From: CBDCMJ01 sp965224325
GTDB taxonomy: Bacteria; Chloroflexota; Dehalococcoidia; Lucifugimonadales; UBA3495
Direction: 5' to 3'
Assembly (NCBI GenBank): GCA_965224325.1
Contig: CBDCYT010000003.1
Span: 186,001-250,000 of the forward strand
Length of the DNA stretch: 64,000 bases
The translations under genes were made by a program, and so were the position numbers. A model generated the notes under the pieces. The model worked only from the letters and a program-made list of their open reading frames with translations, was not told the DNA's origin and did no database searches. The first letter of the stretch is position 1, and the number at the start of each line of letters is the position of its first letter. This document shows positions 17,890 through 26,043 of the stretch, in pieces.

Positions 17890-18568
17890 AATTCTCCACC
17901 TTCAACGTAGATTTGGTGTCGCCGGCCTCGGCGACCAAGGTTTAAGGCCGCTGGCGTTTCCGGCGCGGCGGATCCAGGTTGAGCCTATTTTTGAGATGGC
18001 GTTTTACGGTGTTGGCTACCTTGACCAGGTGAGGGTCCTTTGATTAATGGTAAAATGTAGTCAGCACGCGTGCCCCACGGAGTTAAGATGAACCAATCCG
18101 AACTTTATTGCCAAATAGCGCGGCAGCCAGGTAGTCCTCGAGTGCGTCGGCGCAGGCCTGGCAGGGGGTAAGTTCACGGCCGTCTTCCTAAGCGGGCGTG
18201 CAGGTCACTATGGCTCGACGGGAAGGCCAGCATGTAAGAGCGAACGGCAGTCGGCAGCTTGCGTCCCGCGGCCAAACTGCAACTTGGGCAATCCTTCCGC
18301 CGGCTCGGTGTCTGCTTCCGCCTGTAACCTGCCCCGCACCTGTGACTCACCCCCTATTCTGCCACCACAGTTAGGCGTCCTACACTTTGGGTTCCAGACC
18401 ACAGACTTTTGGTTCAGGCGCCACTTCTGGAGCCAGGCCACTTGGAGCACATTATACCGAACATCAAATAGCTGCCCGTCGGCCCTGCTGACGGATTGGC
18501 GGCGGAACAAAACAAGGCCCCGAGCTCACCACCCGGGGCCTTTGGGTTTGCCGTCTACGAAGGGTGAC
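17890..18568. other. Gene-poor stretch with a terminator
   Basis: No convincing gene. A 100-codon minus-strand frame (18208-18510) has no family resemblance and sits just downstream of the hairpin at 18514-18550. Confidence 0.4.
18514..18550 (-). terminator. Probable intrinsic terminator of the HicB-like operon
   Basis: Perfect 9-bp stem AAGGCCCCG / CGGGGCCTT around an 11-nt loop. It lies 19-55 bp after the HicB-like gene's stop. The flank contains short T/A runs rather than a strong U-tract. A near-identical hairpin is at 24984-25016. Confidence 0.6.
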
Positions 18569-18994
18569 CTACGCCTCATAGACTATAGCAGACAGTCGTT
18601 GCCACGCCTCACGGTCGGGTTCATATGCCCCTTGATAGTCCTTCAGCCGCCAATACAGGGTAGCGATGCTTTGACGCATATCCTGGACAGCGCGAATGGG
18701 GTCTGCACCGTTGCCGCACACATCCTCTAACTGTTCGCAGAGTGCGACGTATCCTTGGGCAAGTGGCTTGATGTTGAGGGTCACCCGGTGACGCATGCGC
18801 AGGCGAGGATCCAGCAGGCTGCCGATGTCAATTGCATCGTGAGCGGACGGGCCGGGGCCTACTTCATGTAGTCGGATGTCCGAAGGCTGCGCCGATTGAG
18901 GCCCCCATGTCTGAACCCTGGGAGCATCGTCGCTGACTTCTCGTGCGACAGTGGCACCTGGCGGGTATTGCCGCGTTTCTAGGTTGGTCGTCAT
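18569..18994 (-). CDS. HicB-like domain protein
   Basis: 141 residues. After a disordered first half (about residues 1-80), residues 85-130 match the HicB antitoxin pattern: strand, G-Y-V-A-L-C, an acidic turn, G-x-G-A-D-P-I-R-A, then an amphipathic helix. HicB proteins usually neutralise a HicA mRNase, but no HicA-like reading frame is adjacent. The start overlaps the stop of the upstream DUF6941-like gene (ATGA), and GGAGG lies five bases ahead, so the two are translationally coupled. Resemblance is by pattern only. Confidence 0.5.
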   Translation of the reverse strand: MTTNLETRQYPPGATVAREVSDDAPRVQTWGPQSAQPSDIRLHEVGPGPSAHDAIDIGSLLDPRLRMRHRVTLNIKPLAQGYVALCEQLEDVCGNGADPIRAVQDMRQSIATLYWRLKDYQGAYEPDREAWQRLSAIVYEA

Positions 18995-19455
18995 GATGCC
19001 TCCTCAATCCTTTGTATTGCGTTGATTCTCACATGACTTATGAAACAATCGTTCATCCAAAGCCTGAACTCGTACTCGCCGGGTGCCTGAAGTCGTAGTA
19101 CCGGAAGCGCCAGCACCCACTCAGAGTATGCGTGACGGTCCTCCGCTAGGAACTCCCCCCCGGCATCAAAGACTCGCTCTCCCATGGGGTTAATATGTGG
19201 TTCTCCCAATCGTGCACAGTCTACTCGCCATGTGTACTGCCCTTCGCAATTAACCAGTCGGGCATACAAGAATGACGAGGCGTGATTGGCAGGAAAACTC
19301 TGTGCCCATATCACGCTGAAAATTCCGACGGCAGTAATCTTGCCCGTCATTACATCGGCGGATACTTGGTCACAGATGAGGAACGTGTTGGGCACTGGGG
19401 TCGGGGCGGCCAGGCTATCTTCTACCACGTACGTGGCCTCCTCTCGCGCTTTCAT
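18991..19455 (-). CDS. DUF6941-like protein
   Basis: 154 residues with the family opening FLICDQVSADVMTGKITAVG-I-F followed by beta-rich sequence (EFRLWMNDCFISH near the end). DUF6941 members are small proteins of unknown function that begin with a C-D-x-V...G-K...G-I-F segment. Coupled to the HicB-like gene by an ATGA overlap. The pair is probably one operon. Confidence 0.55.
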   Translation of the reverse strand: MKAREEATYVVEDSLAAPTPVPNTFLICDQVSADVMTGKITAVGIFSVIWAQSFPANHASSFLYARLVNCEGQYTWRVDCARLGEPHINPMGERVFDAGGEFLAEDRHAYSEWVLALPVLRLQAPGEYEFRLWMNDCFISHVRINAIQRIEEAS

Positions 19456-19615
19456 CCCCTGGCCCAGCGGGCGAGCAGTCGTACCCGCGTGAGTAGCTCC
19501 AGTTTGCCACCTTGAAGCCTACTCACACCAGACTTGTACGTGTATGGTGCGTGTGTAGCACCTAATTGTCAACAGTTTGGGCGGTGGCGCTTGGGGAGCT
19601 TTCCTCTAGCCGACC

Positions 19616-19765
19616 CTACACCTCGCTAGGCGATTCTGATGCATGCGGGCCGCACCAACTACAGGGGATGACTTTCCAACCGGTGCTATCCGCCTCACGC
19701 TCAGCTTCCTCCACCGTCTCCAGGCTGTCAACGTATTCACCCGTCGGCGGGGTTCTCCGGCTCAC
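19616..19765 (-). CDS. Small CxxC protein
   Basis: 49 codons from GTG. An acidic helix (EYVDSLETVEEAEREA) is followed by G-W-K-V-I-P-C-S-W-C. The start lies 18 bp downstream (minus sense) of the 70-bp palindromic element, so its 5' part may have been altered. No family recognised. Confidence 0.4.
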   Translation of the reverse strand: MSRRTPPTGEYVDSLETVEEAEREADSTGWKVIPCSWCGPHASESPSEV

Positions 19766-19782
19766 GCCGCCATGCACCCGGG

Positions 19783-19852
19783 GGTTCCGTTTGCTTCTTG
19801 AGGCTGGGGTTCCTCTGGCACCATAGGCCGTACCCTAGAAGCAAACGAAACC
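19783..19852. repeat. 70-bp palindromic element, copy 1
   Basis: Ends GGTTCCGTTTGCTTCT and AGAAGCAAACGAAACC are inverted repeats of 16 bp with one mismatch. A second copy of exactly 70 bp is at 56503-56572. See findings. Confidence 0.85.
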
Positions 19853-20064
19853 GACGCTGGTGTTCTTCGTTCGTCCTGTTAGTGGCCATCTCTTTGGACA
19901 ACAGAACTGGAGCCGGGGATTCTCCCCCAAGCGGGAACGAAGCCGGGCAGGGCGTTAGGCGGGGGCTAGGCAATCCTGGCAATCATCCACCCAGTCTAAA
20001 CGGCACCCCGGCCACGAGGGCCTTGACGGTGACCGTGTAGACGCCGGCGCCGTGGGCGGCGCGT

Positions 20065-21201
20065 TTATTTGTGGGCTATGTAGTCCAGACCAACCTCGAA
20101 CGTCACCACGTCATCCTTCACGGTGATGAGAGCGTTCCGCAGGCTCCCGACGTTATCCGGGTAGAAGGTCCTCGCCAGCTTGCCCGGGATCCCGTCAGCC
20201 CTGGGGGCCGTCATGGAGACCTTCCAATAGGGGATGTCGACCGGCCTGACCGGTGCTCCATAGACTTCTATGGGGGTTGCGCACCAGGGCCGGATTCTTG
20301 AGCCTGACGGGAATCTGAGCGAGCCTATCCAGGTATCGTTGACATAGAAGCCGAACCAGCGGCCCACTGCGTCCTTCTCCTCTCGGGCCACCCTCATGGT
20401 GTAGCGGCCTGCTTCCCATTCGTAGGGACTTCTGACGCTGAGGAAATTGCCCTCGTAGTCGCCTGACTCAACCCACGAGCCTTCAGGCCCCCGGACCCCT
20501 TTAAGGTCGGGCACATCCCAAGCGGAGAAGATTGCCCCCTTGCCGATGTTTCTCCATCCGCCCGCCGGCCCAGTGCTCACGTTCGTCTGAAGTCCGAAAT
20601 AGGCGCCATGCTTGCCGATTGCGAAGGCCGTGCAGGCTATGAGATAGAGGCCGTTGTTCCCCCGGTACTGGATGTCATTGTGTATATCCACCGTTACGGC
20701 GACCTCGTCGAACGCCAGTTCTGGGTCCCATCCCCAATCGGCGTAAAGTAGCGCCCTGGGGGATGGCGTAACGGTCGTAAGTTCAATCTCCTCGGCGGTT
20801 GGTGTAGGTGCTGGGGTAGGCGTAGGCGCGGGAGTGGCCGTGGGCTGAGGCGTCGGTGTTGGCTGTGGAGTCGGCGTGGGGGCGGGGGTAGCTGTCGGCA
20901 ATGGGGTCGGTGTGGGGATTGGGGTGGCTGTCGGGGCTAAGGTTGGTGTGGGCTCCGGGGCCAGAGTAGCTGTTGGGTCCGGCTCCGGGGGCGGTGTGGG
21001 GCGCAGGGTAGGGGCGAGCGTAGGTGTAGGGGCTGGCGTTTGCGTGAGTGTGGGGGCCGGGGTCGAGGGGTCCTGGCGGACCACTGGAGTTGGTTGAGGT
21101 TCAGGCGGGGAGGTGCTGGAGGGTCCGGGTGCGCTGCCTCCGGCGCATCCGACCAGGATTAGGGCGGCGAGGATAAGGGCGGCGAGCCTCGGATAGACCA
21201 T
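20065..21201 (-). CDS. Lipoprotein with Thr/Pro linker and DUF3472-like domain
   Basis: 378 residues. Signal peptide with lipobox I-L-V-G-C (Cys near 19), then a Thr-Pro-Ala repeat linker of about 115 residues (20 to about 140), then a beta-rich domain of about 230 residues. The domain has YFGLQTNVS, W-R-N-I-G-K-G-A-I-F-S-A-W-D and an AGRYTMRV-type stretch that fit DUF3472. It is probably exposed outside the membrane. The low-complexity linker is a favourite of Chloroflexota lipoproteins. Ligand unknown. Confidence 0.7.
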   Translation of the reverse strand: MVYPRLAALILAALILVGCAGGSAPGPSSTSPPEPQPTPVVRQDPSTPAPTLTQTPAPTPTLAPTLRPTPPPEPDPTATLAPEPTPTLAPTATPIPTPTPLPTATPAPTPTPQPTPTPQPTATPAPTPTPAPTPTAEEIELTTVTPSPRALLYADWGWDPELAFDEVAVTVDIHNDIQYRGNNGLYLIACTAFAIGKHGAYFGLQTNVSTGPAGGWRNIGKGAIFSAWDVPDLKGVRGPEGSWVESGDYEGNFLSVRSPYEWEAGRYTMRVAREEKDAVGRWFGFYVNDTWIGSLRFPSGSRIRPWCATPIEVYGAPVRPVDIPYWKVSMTAPRADGIPGKLARTFYPDNVGSLRNALITVKDDVVTFEVGLDYIAHK

Positions 21202-21540
21202 AACTGGTCTCCATGGGGTAGCTCACCGTGACGGGTGGTGTCGACCTTTATTCAGGCTGCCAAGCAGCCCGCTGCAACCATATCGCCCACAGATGGCGAA
21301 TTGCTATAATCAACCCGGCCCTAGCGGCCTGTGGGAGTCTCCGTCACGGCGGCGATTCCTACAAGGGCCCGGTTTGGTCTACCGCCATGCCGGGCCCTAA
21401 ACTATGTGCTGCGCCTAGCCAGCCGGTGCGAGCCATTTTGCCCAACTCGCAAAGGTGGGAGCGTCATCGCGGGCAGTATACCGTGTAGTAGCTAACAAGG
21501 TCAAAGGGTCCGTGCCACCGCCGGCTGACCAGCGGCCCCG
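21202..21540. other. Intergenic region, nothing recognised
   Basis: About 340 bp between the lipoprotein start and the transposase 3' end. It should hold the lipoprotein promoter; no gene or strong repeat seen. Confidence 0.4.
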
Positions 21541-22764
21541 TCACGGCACCTGCCTCACCATCCACCTCATGAACTCCGGCTCCCCCGTCCGGACCTTCGC
21601 CAGCGCGGTGGCCTGGAAACTGAGGACGCTCATTGCGGCGTGGAGGGTTATCCGGCGCAGGCCACGGACGCAGTGCCGCTCCAGCCGCCGCGATTCCTTC
21701 AGGCTTTTGAACACCCGCTCAATGGCCTGCCGCCGCTTGTAGTACCGTTTCCACTCGGCGCTGTCCCGGCGAATCCTGCCGAACAGCCGGAGGTTGCTTG
21801 AGGGGTCTTCCCACACCTCGCTGTCGCAGTAGACCACCCCGCCCTTGTTGGAACCCTTGAGGTGGCACCCGCCCTCCTGGCAAATGTACAAGTGGTGACC
21901 GGTCTCCGCGTCAGTGCCGGCGTACTCCATCGGAACCCCGCCCATGCAGGTTGGGACGCCCCCTATGGTGTAGACGCCGTCGTGCAGCTTGGCTGGGTCC
22001 TGGGAGGTCTGCCGGATATGGATTACGGCGCTGACGCCCCGGGCGTCCAGCCAGTTGTGGTTGGCGCTGGAGTCATAGCCCCGGTCGCCTATCGCCACCT
22101 TGGGGTCCCACCACGGGTAGAGGCCGGCGGCGCGTTCCATGACCTGGGGCAGGAGGGGCGAGTCGTTGCGGTTGCCAGACGTCACCACGCAAGCCAGGGG
22201 AACGCCGTAGACGGCGTCGGCCACGGCGTGGACCTTGTAGCCGAAGAAGTACTCCGTGCCACCCTCGCGGGCCCTAGCCGAGGTCTTGACGCCCCACTTG
22301 GCCTCCGGGTCGCTGATCGTTTTTCGGTTGGGGTTGCTGTGGGTACGGACGGCGGTGGAATCCACGGCCACTGTGTGGCCCAGGCCCGGCAGGTGCTCCT
22401 TGAGCCGGTCGGTGACGCCGGCCAAGGCACGCTCCACGAGGTCCGCGTGGTTGGCGAGGCGCGAGATAAAGCGGTTGAACGTGGTCCGGTGCGGGAGGTT
22501 ATCCCCGAACCCGCACAGGTCCCGGAGGTTGGGGTCGTCCTGGAGCCGGCGGATCAGGCCGTTGGTATGGGGGAGGTTGAGGATGAAGCTGGCGAGGTAG
22601 GCCCGCCACATGGGCTTGGCAGGGTAGCCGGGGCGACCGGTAAGCCGGTAGAGGTGGAGGCGGTAAAGCAGTGGGGAGGCGTCCACCGCGTCCAGGATGT
22701 CTGCGAGGGTCGCCGCGCCGCCTTGCGATCCCGCCCCTGTGGGGATAGAATCGTATGAAACCAC
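21541..22764 (-). CDS. IS1182/IS5-like DDE transposase
   Basis: 407 residues from GTG at 22764 (chosen because the longer frame to 22809 runs through a terminator-like hairpin). An N-terminal DUF772-type helical domain (RLTGRPGYPAKPMWRAYL) is followed by an RNase H-like DDE core: AVDSTAVR (first Asp), A-I-G-D-R-G-Y-D-S (second Asp), and K-R-R-Q-A-I-E-R-V-F-K (Glu). The core is intact, so it could be active. I could not identify matching terminal inverted repeats by eye, which leaves the IS limits open. Confidence 0.85.
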   Translation of the reverse strand: MVSYDSIPTGAGSQGGAATLADILDAVDASPLLYRLHLYRLTGRPGYPAKPMWRAYLASFILNLPHTNGLIRRLQDDPNLRDLCGFGDNLPHRTTFNRFISRLANHADLVERALAGVTDRLKEHLPGLGHTVAVDSTAVRTHSNPNRKTISDPEAKWGVKTSARAREGGTEYFFGYKVHAVADAVYGVPLACVVTSGNRNDSPLLPQVMERAAGLYPWWDPKVAIGDRGYDSSANHNWLDARGVSAVIHIRQTSQDPAKLHDGVYTIGGVPTCMGGVPMEYAGTDAETGHHLYICQEGGCHLKGSNKGGVVYCDSEVWEDPSSNLRLFGRIRRDSAEWKRYYKRRQAIERVFKSLKESRRLERHCVRGLRRITLHAAMSVLSFQATALAKVRTGEPEFMRWMVRQVP

Positions 22765-22789
22765 TTGGACGCACACTCCTTGTGGTTTA

Positions 22790-22823
22790 GAGGCCGCGAG
22801 GGGGTGCAACCCCTGGCGGCCTC
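22790..22823 (-). terminator. Strong hairpin after the wHTH-like gene
   Basis: Nested stem: GAGGCC/GGCCTC outside, GGGG/CCCC inside. It lies 17 bp after the minus-strand gene at 22840, before the transposase start. It may terminate that transcript and shield the transposase. It lacks a clear U-tract. Confidence 0.5.
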
Positions 22824-22839
22824 ACCTTTTAAGTTTGGA

Positions 22840-23343
22840 TCATTGTATCATCTGATCTAGCCTTTCGTCTGGCTCAAAAACCATCGATGGGTGATGGCCA
22901 TTCGCAGGCTCGGCGTCTGCTAGTTGCCTGAAGTGTCCAGGGCCAACCCGCGTGAAAGGCTTTCTTTTCAGGACCGAATAGATGGCGCTTGAAGCTTGCC
23001 TGTAGGTGGGAAACACCCCGGCCTTGACGCTCTCTTTAGCGAGGTCTTTGATAACCACCTCGCCGTCGTGCTTCCCCGCCCAATGCAGAACGAGCTCGGT
23101 AGGCCCCATACCAGAATATGTCTCTTCTAAGATGGGGCTGACGAGCCAAGCCTTTGATGGGAGGCCGCATGACTTCCGATAGTCATCGATAACAAACTGC
23201 CAGTGGGCGATGCCCTGTCCAGCGTACTCAATGACTGCGCGAACATTGGCCAATCGGCGTTCAGCGGCTTGCCTGTCCGCTTCGTGGGCGTGTAGCCTTG
23301 CAAGCATCGCCTGCTCTACGTTTTCATCGTACACATCGGCCAT
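22840..23343 (-). CDS. Hypothetical protein, coiled-coil plus winged-helix-like
   Basis: 167 residues. Residues 1-60 form a charged helix with heptad character (ARLHAHEADRQAAERRLANV); residues 95-145 read like a winged helix (GPTELVLHWAGKHDGEVVI, then ASSAIYSVLKRKPFTRVGPG). The ATG has GGAGG six bases upstream. It follows the tRNA-Sec gene on the same strand. Possible DNA-binding protein of a mobile element; function unknown. Confidence 0.6.
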   Translation of the reverse strand: MADVYDENVEQAMLARLHAHEADRQAAERRLANVRAVIEYAGQGIAHWQFVIDDYRKSCGLPSKAWLVSPILEETYSGMGPTELVLHWAGKHDGEVVIKDLAKESVKAGVFPTYRQASSAIYSVLKRKPFTRVGPGHFRQLADAEPANGHHPSMVFEPDERLDQMIQ

Positions 23344-23457
23344 GATATTCCTCCAGGCAGACTTGCTAGATTGATACGCTGCAAGCCCTTCCAGCCTCCA
23401 AACTATGGCTGGTAGAGTGGAAATCGTGGAGGCACACCTCAGTGCACCCCCGCAAAG

Positions 23458-23549
23458 CGGGAGCAGAGGGAATCGAACCCGACCGCGTTCCTAGCGCGGC
23501 CCCAACAGGTTTGAAGCCTATCTGACACGCCAATGTCTGGTCTGCTCCC
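23458..23549 (-). tRNA. selC: tRNA-Sec (TCA), selenocysteine
   Basis: 92 nt. The anticodon loop CTTCAAA (anticodon TCA) is closed by ATAGG/CCTGT and followed by TTGGGGCCGC, the start of a long variable arm with stem CCGCG/CGCGG; this is diagnostic of tRNA-Sec. The acceptor GGGAGCAG pairs with CTGCTCCC over 8 bp, and A9 can pair with the next T to make 9. The T-arm GGG-TTCGATT-CCC then has only 3 firm pairs, so the helix looks 9/3 rather than the bacterial 8/5. CCA is not encoded. No selA, selB or selD is in the window. Confidence 0.85.
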
Positions 23550-23560
23550 CTATCGCCTAC

Positions 23561-23637
23561 GGCGGAGCACCGCCTCAAGGGAGCCTGATACTCCCGAAAG
23601 GCTTGAGCAGTTTTGCAAGCGCGCCAGGTGCTCCGCC
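23561..23637. repeat. 77-bp long-stem hairpin next to tRNA-Sec
   Basis: Perfect 11-bp outer stem GGCGGAGCACC / GGTGCTCCGCC (23561-23571, 23627-23637), with inner stems CTCAAG/CTTGAG and GGAG/CTCC. It begins 12 bp from the tRNA-Sec 5' end. It lacks a T-loop, so it is not a tRNA. It may be a structured RNA or a small mobile hairpin. Confidence 0.7.
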
Positions 23638-23713
23638 ACGAACAGTATCCCACCTTCACCACACCAAACACAACCCTTGCCCCAGCGCGCCAACCTCCTG
23701 CCAGAGGTAGACA

Positions 23714-23995
23714 ATGCCCATAGACAAGACGCGCAGTGTCAAACCAGAGGACATCGTAGCTATTGGGATAACCTGCCCACAGTGTGGCGCCGAGGTTGTT
23801 TACCCAATAGGCGAGTGCAAGATGATACTAAGGGACGAGGGTGGCTTAGTATGCGCTATTTGCAAAGAGCATCTAAGGCAAGACCCCGGAGCGGCTGCGG
23901 TGGCTGATTTGGCCAGGGCGATTATTACAATCAAGCGACGGATTGATACCGACCCCACCGCTGCTAGGTTCTCCTTCCGTATGGTGTTGCAGTAA
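23714..23995 (+). CDS. Small zinc-ribbon protein
   Basis: 93 residues with CxxC pairs C-P-Q-C (about residue 21) and C-A-I-C (about residue 47), separated by 23 residues, as in a single zinc ribbon, then a helical C-terminal half. The ATG has CAGAGG-type purines upstream. No named family recognised. It diverges from tRNA-Sec. Confidence 0.6.
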   Translation: MPIDKTRSVKPEDIVAIGITCPQCGAEVVYPIGECKMILRDEGGLVCAICKEHLRQDPGAAAVADLARAIITIKRRIDTDPTAARFSFRMVLQ

Positions 23996-24136
23996 GTGGC
24001 TGACCGCTTATCCCCGCTGCGCGGTAGTGCGTCAATTTGAATTCGACGGCCCATGATTTTCCTTGACGCCTGTCCCACGGTGGCGTAATCTGGCGACACT
24101 CTGCGACAGTGGTAGGTTCAAGGTGCCGAACCCACC

Positions 24137-24860
24137 ATGAGGGGGTACCAGCACGCTCAGACTAGCAAGTGGCTTGGTTCTAATTGTCGTTGCGGTACTC
24201 CTTGCATGCGGCCCGGAATCGCTGACGCCAGCGCCGACACCTACAACCCCACCAACACCAACTCTGGCAGCGATGCAGGCATCGATTCTTATGCCTGCGC
24301 CGCAGCCCATTGCAACAGCTATTTCTGTGCCCACCGCTACAGACGTGCCGACGCCCACCCTTGCTCCGGCTCCAACGCCGACAGCAACGCCAGAACCGAC
24401 TCCCACACTCAGCCCTATTTCGACTCCTGCACCGACGGCGACTCCGGAACCGATGCGCTCATTCACACCAGCACCACGTCCCACGGCCATCCCGACTCCA
24501 GTTCCAACAGCAACGCTGGAACCCACTCCCACGCCCGTACCACCTGAACCCATCGTTATATCCGGGGAAGGCACCCGGACAGAGCGGCTCGAACTTACCG
24601 AGGGTCTATGGACAGTGGAAGCTGCGGTTACAGGCAACGAAGATTGTAGCTTTGGCTTGTGCAGCGATACCAATTTTATCGTTAGCATTGAGTCCGTGGA
24701 GGAATGGGGATCCGCCTTGATTGCCAACAAAATTGGTACAGAGTGGAGAGGTAGCGTCACAGTGCGTGTGGGAGGGCTATTTGGGGACTTGGTCCCAGGC
24801 AAGCAAGTCGTGAGCGTTGACGCGACGGGGGCTTGGTCGCTGAGATTTACACTGGAATGA
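24137..24860 (+). CDS. Lipoprotein with Thr/Pro linker, frame broken at a G5 tract
   Basis: The open frame runs from 24174 (TTG), but a complete lipoprotein signal appears if one G is removed from GGGGG at 24141-24145: ATG at 24137 then reads M-R-G-T-S-T-L-R-L-A-S-G followed by the hydrophobic core and lipobox L-L-A-C. After the Cys comes a Thr-Pro-Ala linker of about 110 residues and a beta-rich C-terminal domain of about 100 residues (LELTEGLWTVEAAVTGN...GAWSLRFTLE). So the gene is frameshifted at residue 3, uses TTG with a poor n-region, or the tract is misread. Function unknown. Confidence 0.6.
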
Positions 24861-24983
24861 CGGTCCGTCCAACCTGGTCACGGGGGGCTCCCGCCCCAGG
24901 GCCGAGAGGCCCCTACAAGCCCCGCCAAAACTCGCTGAATTCAAACTGAGGCACTACCCGCTGGGCCCTAGCCTGGCACAGAG

Positions 24984-25016
24984 AGGCCCCGGACTAACCA
25001 TCCGGGGCCTTTTCCT
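24984..25016 (+). terminator. Intrinsic terminator after the lipoprotein gene
   Basis: Stem AGGCCCCGG / CCGGGGCCT with a 9-nt loop, followed by TTTTCCTT. Same stem as the hairpin at 18514. Confidence 0.75.
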
Positions 25017-25169
25017 TGCCTGCCGGGGCGGGTTCCGGAGTTATGCACCTCCCTCTGGTCCGCAACCCACATTGACAGCACATTGGCTCACTGGTACATT
25101 GTATAAGTTGTCGGCTGCCCCTATATGTCGTAGATGGCAAGCCGAAATGATTTACCCAGGAGGGTATCG

Positions 25170-25526
25170 GTGCCGCGTTACGATTATAAGTGTGTCAACT
25201 GTGAGCACGGGTTTGAGTTAGTGCAAACCTTCGCCGAGGCCGGGAATGCGGTTTGCCCCCAGTGCTCAGGAACGGGCCGCCGGGTGTACCATGCCGTCCC
25301 GGTGATATACAAAGGCTCGGGGTTCTACACCACCGATTATGGGCGTCCCATGCGGCCCACAGAGAATGGCTCTAAGGAGACGTCGGACAGCAAGGCCAGT
25401 TCCGGCGATGATGCTCCCAGCGCCAAAGAAAGCAAGAAAGAGTCCGATAGCTCGTCATCGGGAAACACGGAGTCTAAGAGCGACTCCGCCACGAAAGCCA
25501 CCACCGAGGCTGCGGCTTCTTCCTAA
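25170..25526 (+). CDS. FmdB/CxxC_CxxC_SSSS family zinc-ribbon protein
   Basis: 118 residues from GTG at 25170, chosen for AGGAGG eight bases upstream and because P-R-Y-D-Y-K-C is the family N-terminus. Zinc ribbon: C-V-N-C (residues 7-10) and C-P-Q-C (about 31-34). The tail is low-complexity Ser/Lys/Glu. FmdB-type proteins are putative regulators of unknown mechanism. It is followed after 52 bp by dtd. Confidence 0.88.
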   Translation: MPRYDYKCVNCEHGFELVQTFAEAGNAVCPQCSGTGRRVYHAVPVIYKGSGFYTTDYGRPMRPTENGSKETSDSKASSGDDAPSAKESKKESDSSSSGNTESKSDSATKATTEAAASS

Positions 25527-25578
25527 CTAAAGAGTTGGGAGCCGCCATATACCCCGCAGTATCCGGCAGGCCCCTCCG

Positions 25579-26043
25579 TTGCGAGCGCTAGTCCAACGTG
25601 TGACCCGGGCTTCAGTCCTGATCGAAGGTCAGGTGGTGTCCGAAACCGGTCCGGGACTGTTGGTCTTCCTGGGAGTGGGGAGAGAAGACGTAGAGGCCGA
25701 CGCCCGTTATCTGGTGGATAAAACCGTCAACCTCAGGCTATTCTCCGACCAACAGAACCGCTTTAATAACTCCGCCCTCGACGTGGGGGCGGAGCTTTTA
25801 ATAGTCAGCCAGTTCACCTTATACGCTGATACGAGAAAAGGCCGGCGCCCCGACTTCACCCAGGCTGCCTCGGCGCAGGAAGCCCAGCATCTTTACGAGT
25901 ATGCGGTAGCCCAGTTTCGTCAATCGGGCTTAAGTGTGGCCACGGGCCGCTTCCAGGAGTACATGCAAGTCCGCCTGGAGAATGACGGCCCGGTGACGGT
26001 GCAGTTGGACAGCGCCGATCGTCAGCGCCCCCGCCACAGCTAG
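25579..26043 (+). CDS. dtd: D-aminoacyl-tRNA deacylase
   Basis: 154 residues; hydrolyses D-amino acids (and Gly mischarged on tRNA-Ala) from tRNA. Family marks: MRALVQRVTRASV at the start, GLLVFLGV, the active-site S-Q-F-T-L (about 75-79), and the C-terminal N-D-G-P-V-T motif containing the Gly-cisPro pair. Start is TTG. Its 3' end overlaps the convergent DinB gene by four bases. Confidence 0.92.
   Translation: MRALVQRVTRASVLIEGQVVSETGPGLLVFLGVGREDVEADARYLVDKTVNLRLFSDQQNRFNNSALDVGAELLIVSQFTLYADTRKGRRPDFTQAASAQEAQHLYEYAVAQFRQSGLSVATGRFQEYMQVRLENDGPVTVQLDSADRQRPRHS

Noticed and set aside
19783..19852. Integron attC site
   Set aside because: The ends read GGTTCC...GGAACC, the reverse of the RYYYAAC...GTTRRRY arrangement, and no integron integrase or cassette array is near.
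21862..22758. 298-codon plus-strand frame
   Set aside because: It is antisense to the intact transposase and shows no family features.
23561..23637. Second tRNA next to tRNA-Sec
   Set aside because: The 11-bp stem resembles an acceptor, but there is no T-arm sequence and no sensible anticodon arm.
24984..25016. Mobile repeat shared with 18514-18550
   Set aside because: Only the stem is similar and both lie at gene ends, so independent GC-rich terminators are more likely.
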